Shown: piece after piece, positions 63,809 through 64,000 of the stretch | How positions within the stretch are numbered: the first letter of the stretch is position 1 | How the letters are laid out: the number at the start of each line of letters is the position of its first letter | DNA from: Sialis fuliginosa | Taxonomy: Eukaryota; Arthropoda; Insecta; Megaloptera; Sialidae | Assembly: GCA_961205875.1 (NCBI GenBank) | Contig: OY540822.1 | Coordinates: forward strand, 15,812,501-15,876,500 | DNA: 64,000 bases | Direction: 5' to 3' | Program-made: the position numbers and the translations under genes | Notes under the pieces: model-generated | Told to the model about the DNA's origin: nothing | Database searches by the model: none | What the model saw: only the letters and a program-made list of their open reading frames with translations

Positions 63809-63981
63809 GGATCTTGGCTTCTGGATGTAAGCCGCGTCGATTTGGTCGTTTTATCGGCCAACGTTTCGTAACACATTGCAGTGGACATATTCAGGGCTCT
63901 TCTAAAAATGCACTTTGGCCACATACGTTGGCCGATAACACGACCAAATCGATGGTGGTTTCACCCAGAAGCCTCAAGACT
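63809..63981. mobile_element. Hairpin element related to 11321-11448
   Basis: ATCTTGGCTTCTGG begins the left end and CCAGAAGCC lies at the right end, with inverted GGTCGTTTTATCGGCC arms further in. In the interior, the reverse strand reads CTGAATA...ACGAAACGTTGG, a damaged version of the hammerhead-like core. A G-run occurs at about 63653-63669. It lies upstream of the visible QTRT2 exons, probably in its first intron. Confidence 0.5.
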
Positions 63982-64000
63982 TGAACAAACTAGTTAATAT

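Noticed and set aside
63616..63984. Frames of 69-102 codons near the right edge on both strands.
   Set aside because: They overlap a G-run and the hairpin mobile element and have no protein similarity that I can see.

Overview
The window is AT-rich nuclear DNA from an animal, almost certainly an insect. The evidence is a GluCl subunit of insect type, a lipophorin-receptor-type LDL receptor with two alternative signal-peptide exons, GT-AG introns and dense miniature transposons. The AT-rich, TAGGTA-rich background would suit a hemipteran such as an aphid relative, but nothing here proves the order. There is no bacterial or viral gene content.

Layout from left to right. At 759-864 (minus) is a probable first coding exon of a gene leaving the left edge. 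From 1.6 to 11.5 kb lie mobile elements, a 161-bp tandem array and a decayed intron-containing copy of TFIIA-L (6567-7297, minus). From 12 to 27.4 kb (plus) is a complete glutamate-gated chloride channel gene with three alternative exon 3 copies spread over 7 kb. From 27.4 to 35.6 kb is a gene desert filled with hAT-like and Tc1/mariner-like elements. At 35633-37480 (minus) is FICD, the ER AMPylation enzyme. It is head-to-head with PDIA6, an ER disulfide isomerase ending in KDEL, at 38380-40022 (plus). At 42493-55899 (minus) is the lipophorin receptor gene. At 57418-61130 (minus) is an endosomal-type Na+/H+ exchanger of the NHE6/7/9 group with two adjacent U12-type introns. At 62096-63569 (minus) is most of QTRT2, the queuine tRNA-ribosyltransferase accessory subunit, without its 5' end. 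A hairpin mobile element lies near the right edge.

Most genes look functionally independent, with one exception. FICD and PDIA6 both act with the ER chaperone BiP, and their roughly 900-bp shared upstream region contains an exact ER-stress element (ERSE-II) and a TGACGTCA site, so they may be co-induced by the unfolded protein response. All coding models were built by hand from splice sites. The reading phases agree across every junction in the five main gene models (GluCl, FICD, PDIA6, LpR and NHE), giving predicted lengths of 450, 510, 431, 934 (or 896) and 666 residues; the partial QTRT2 exons also join in phase.
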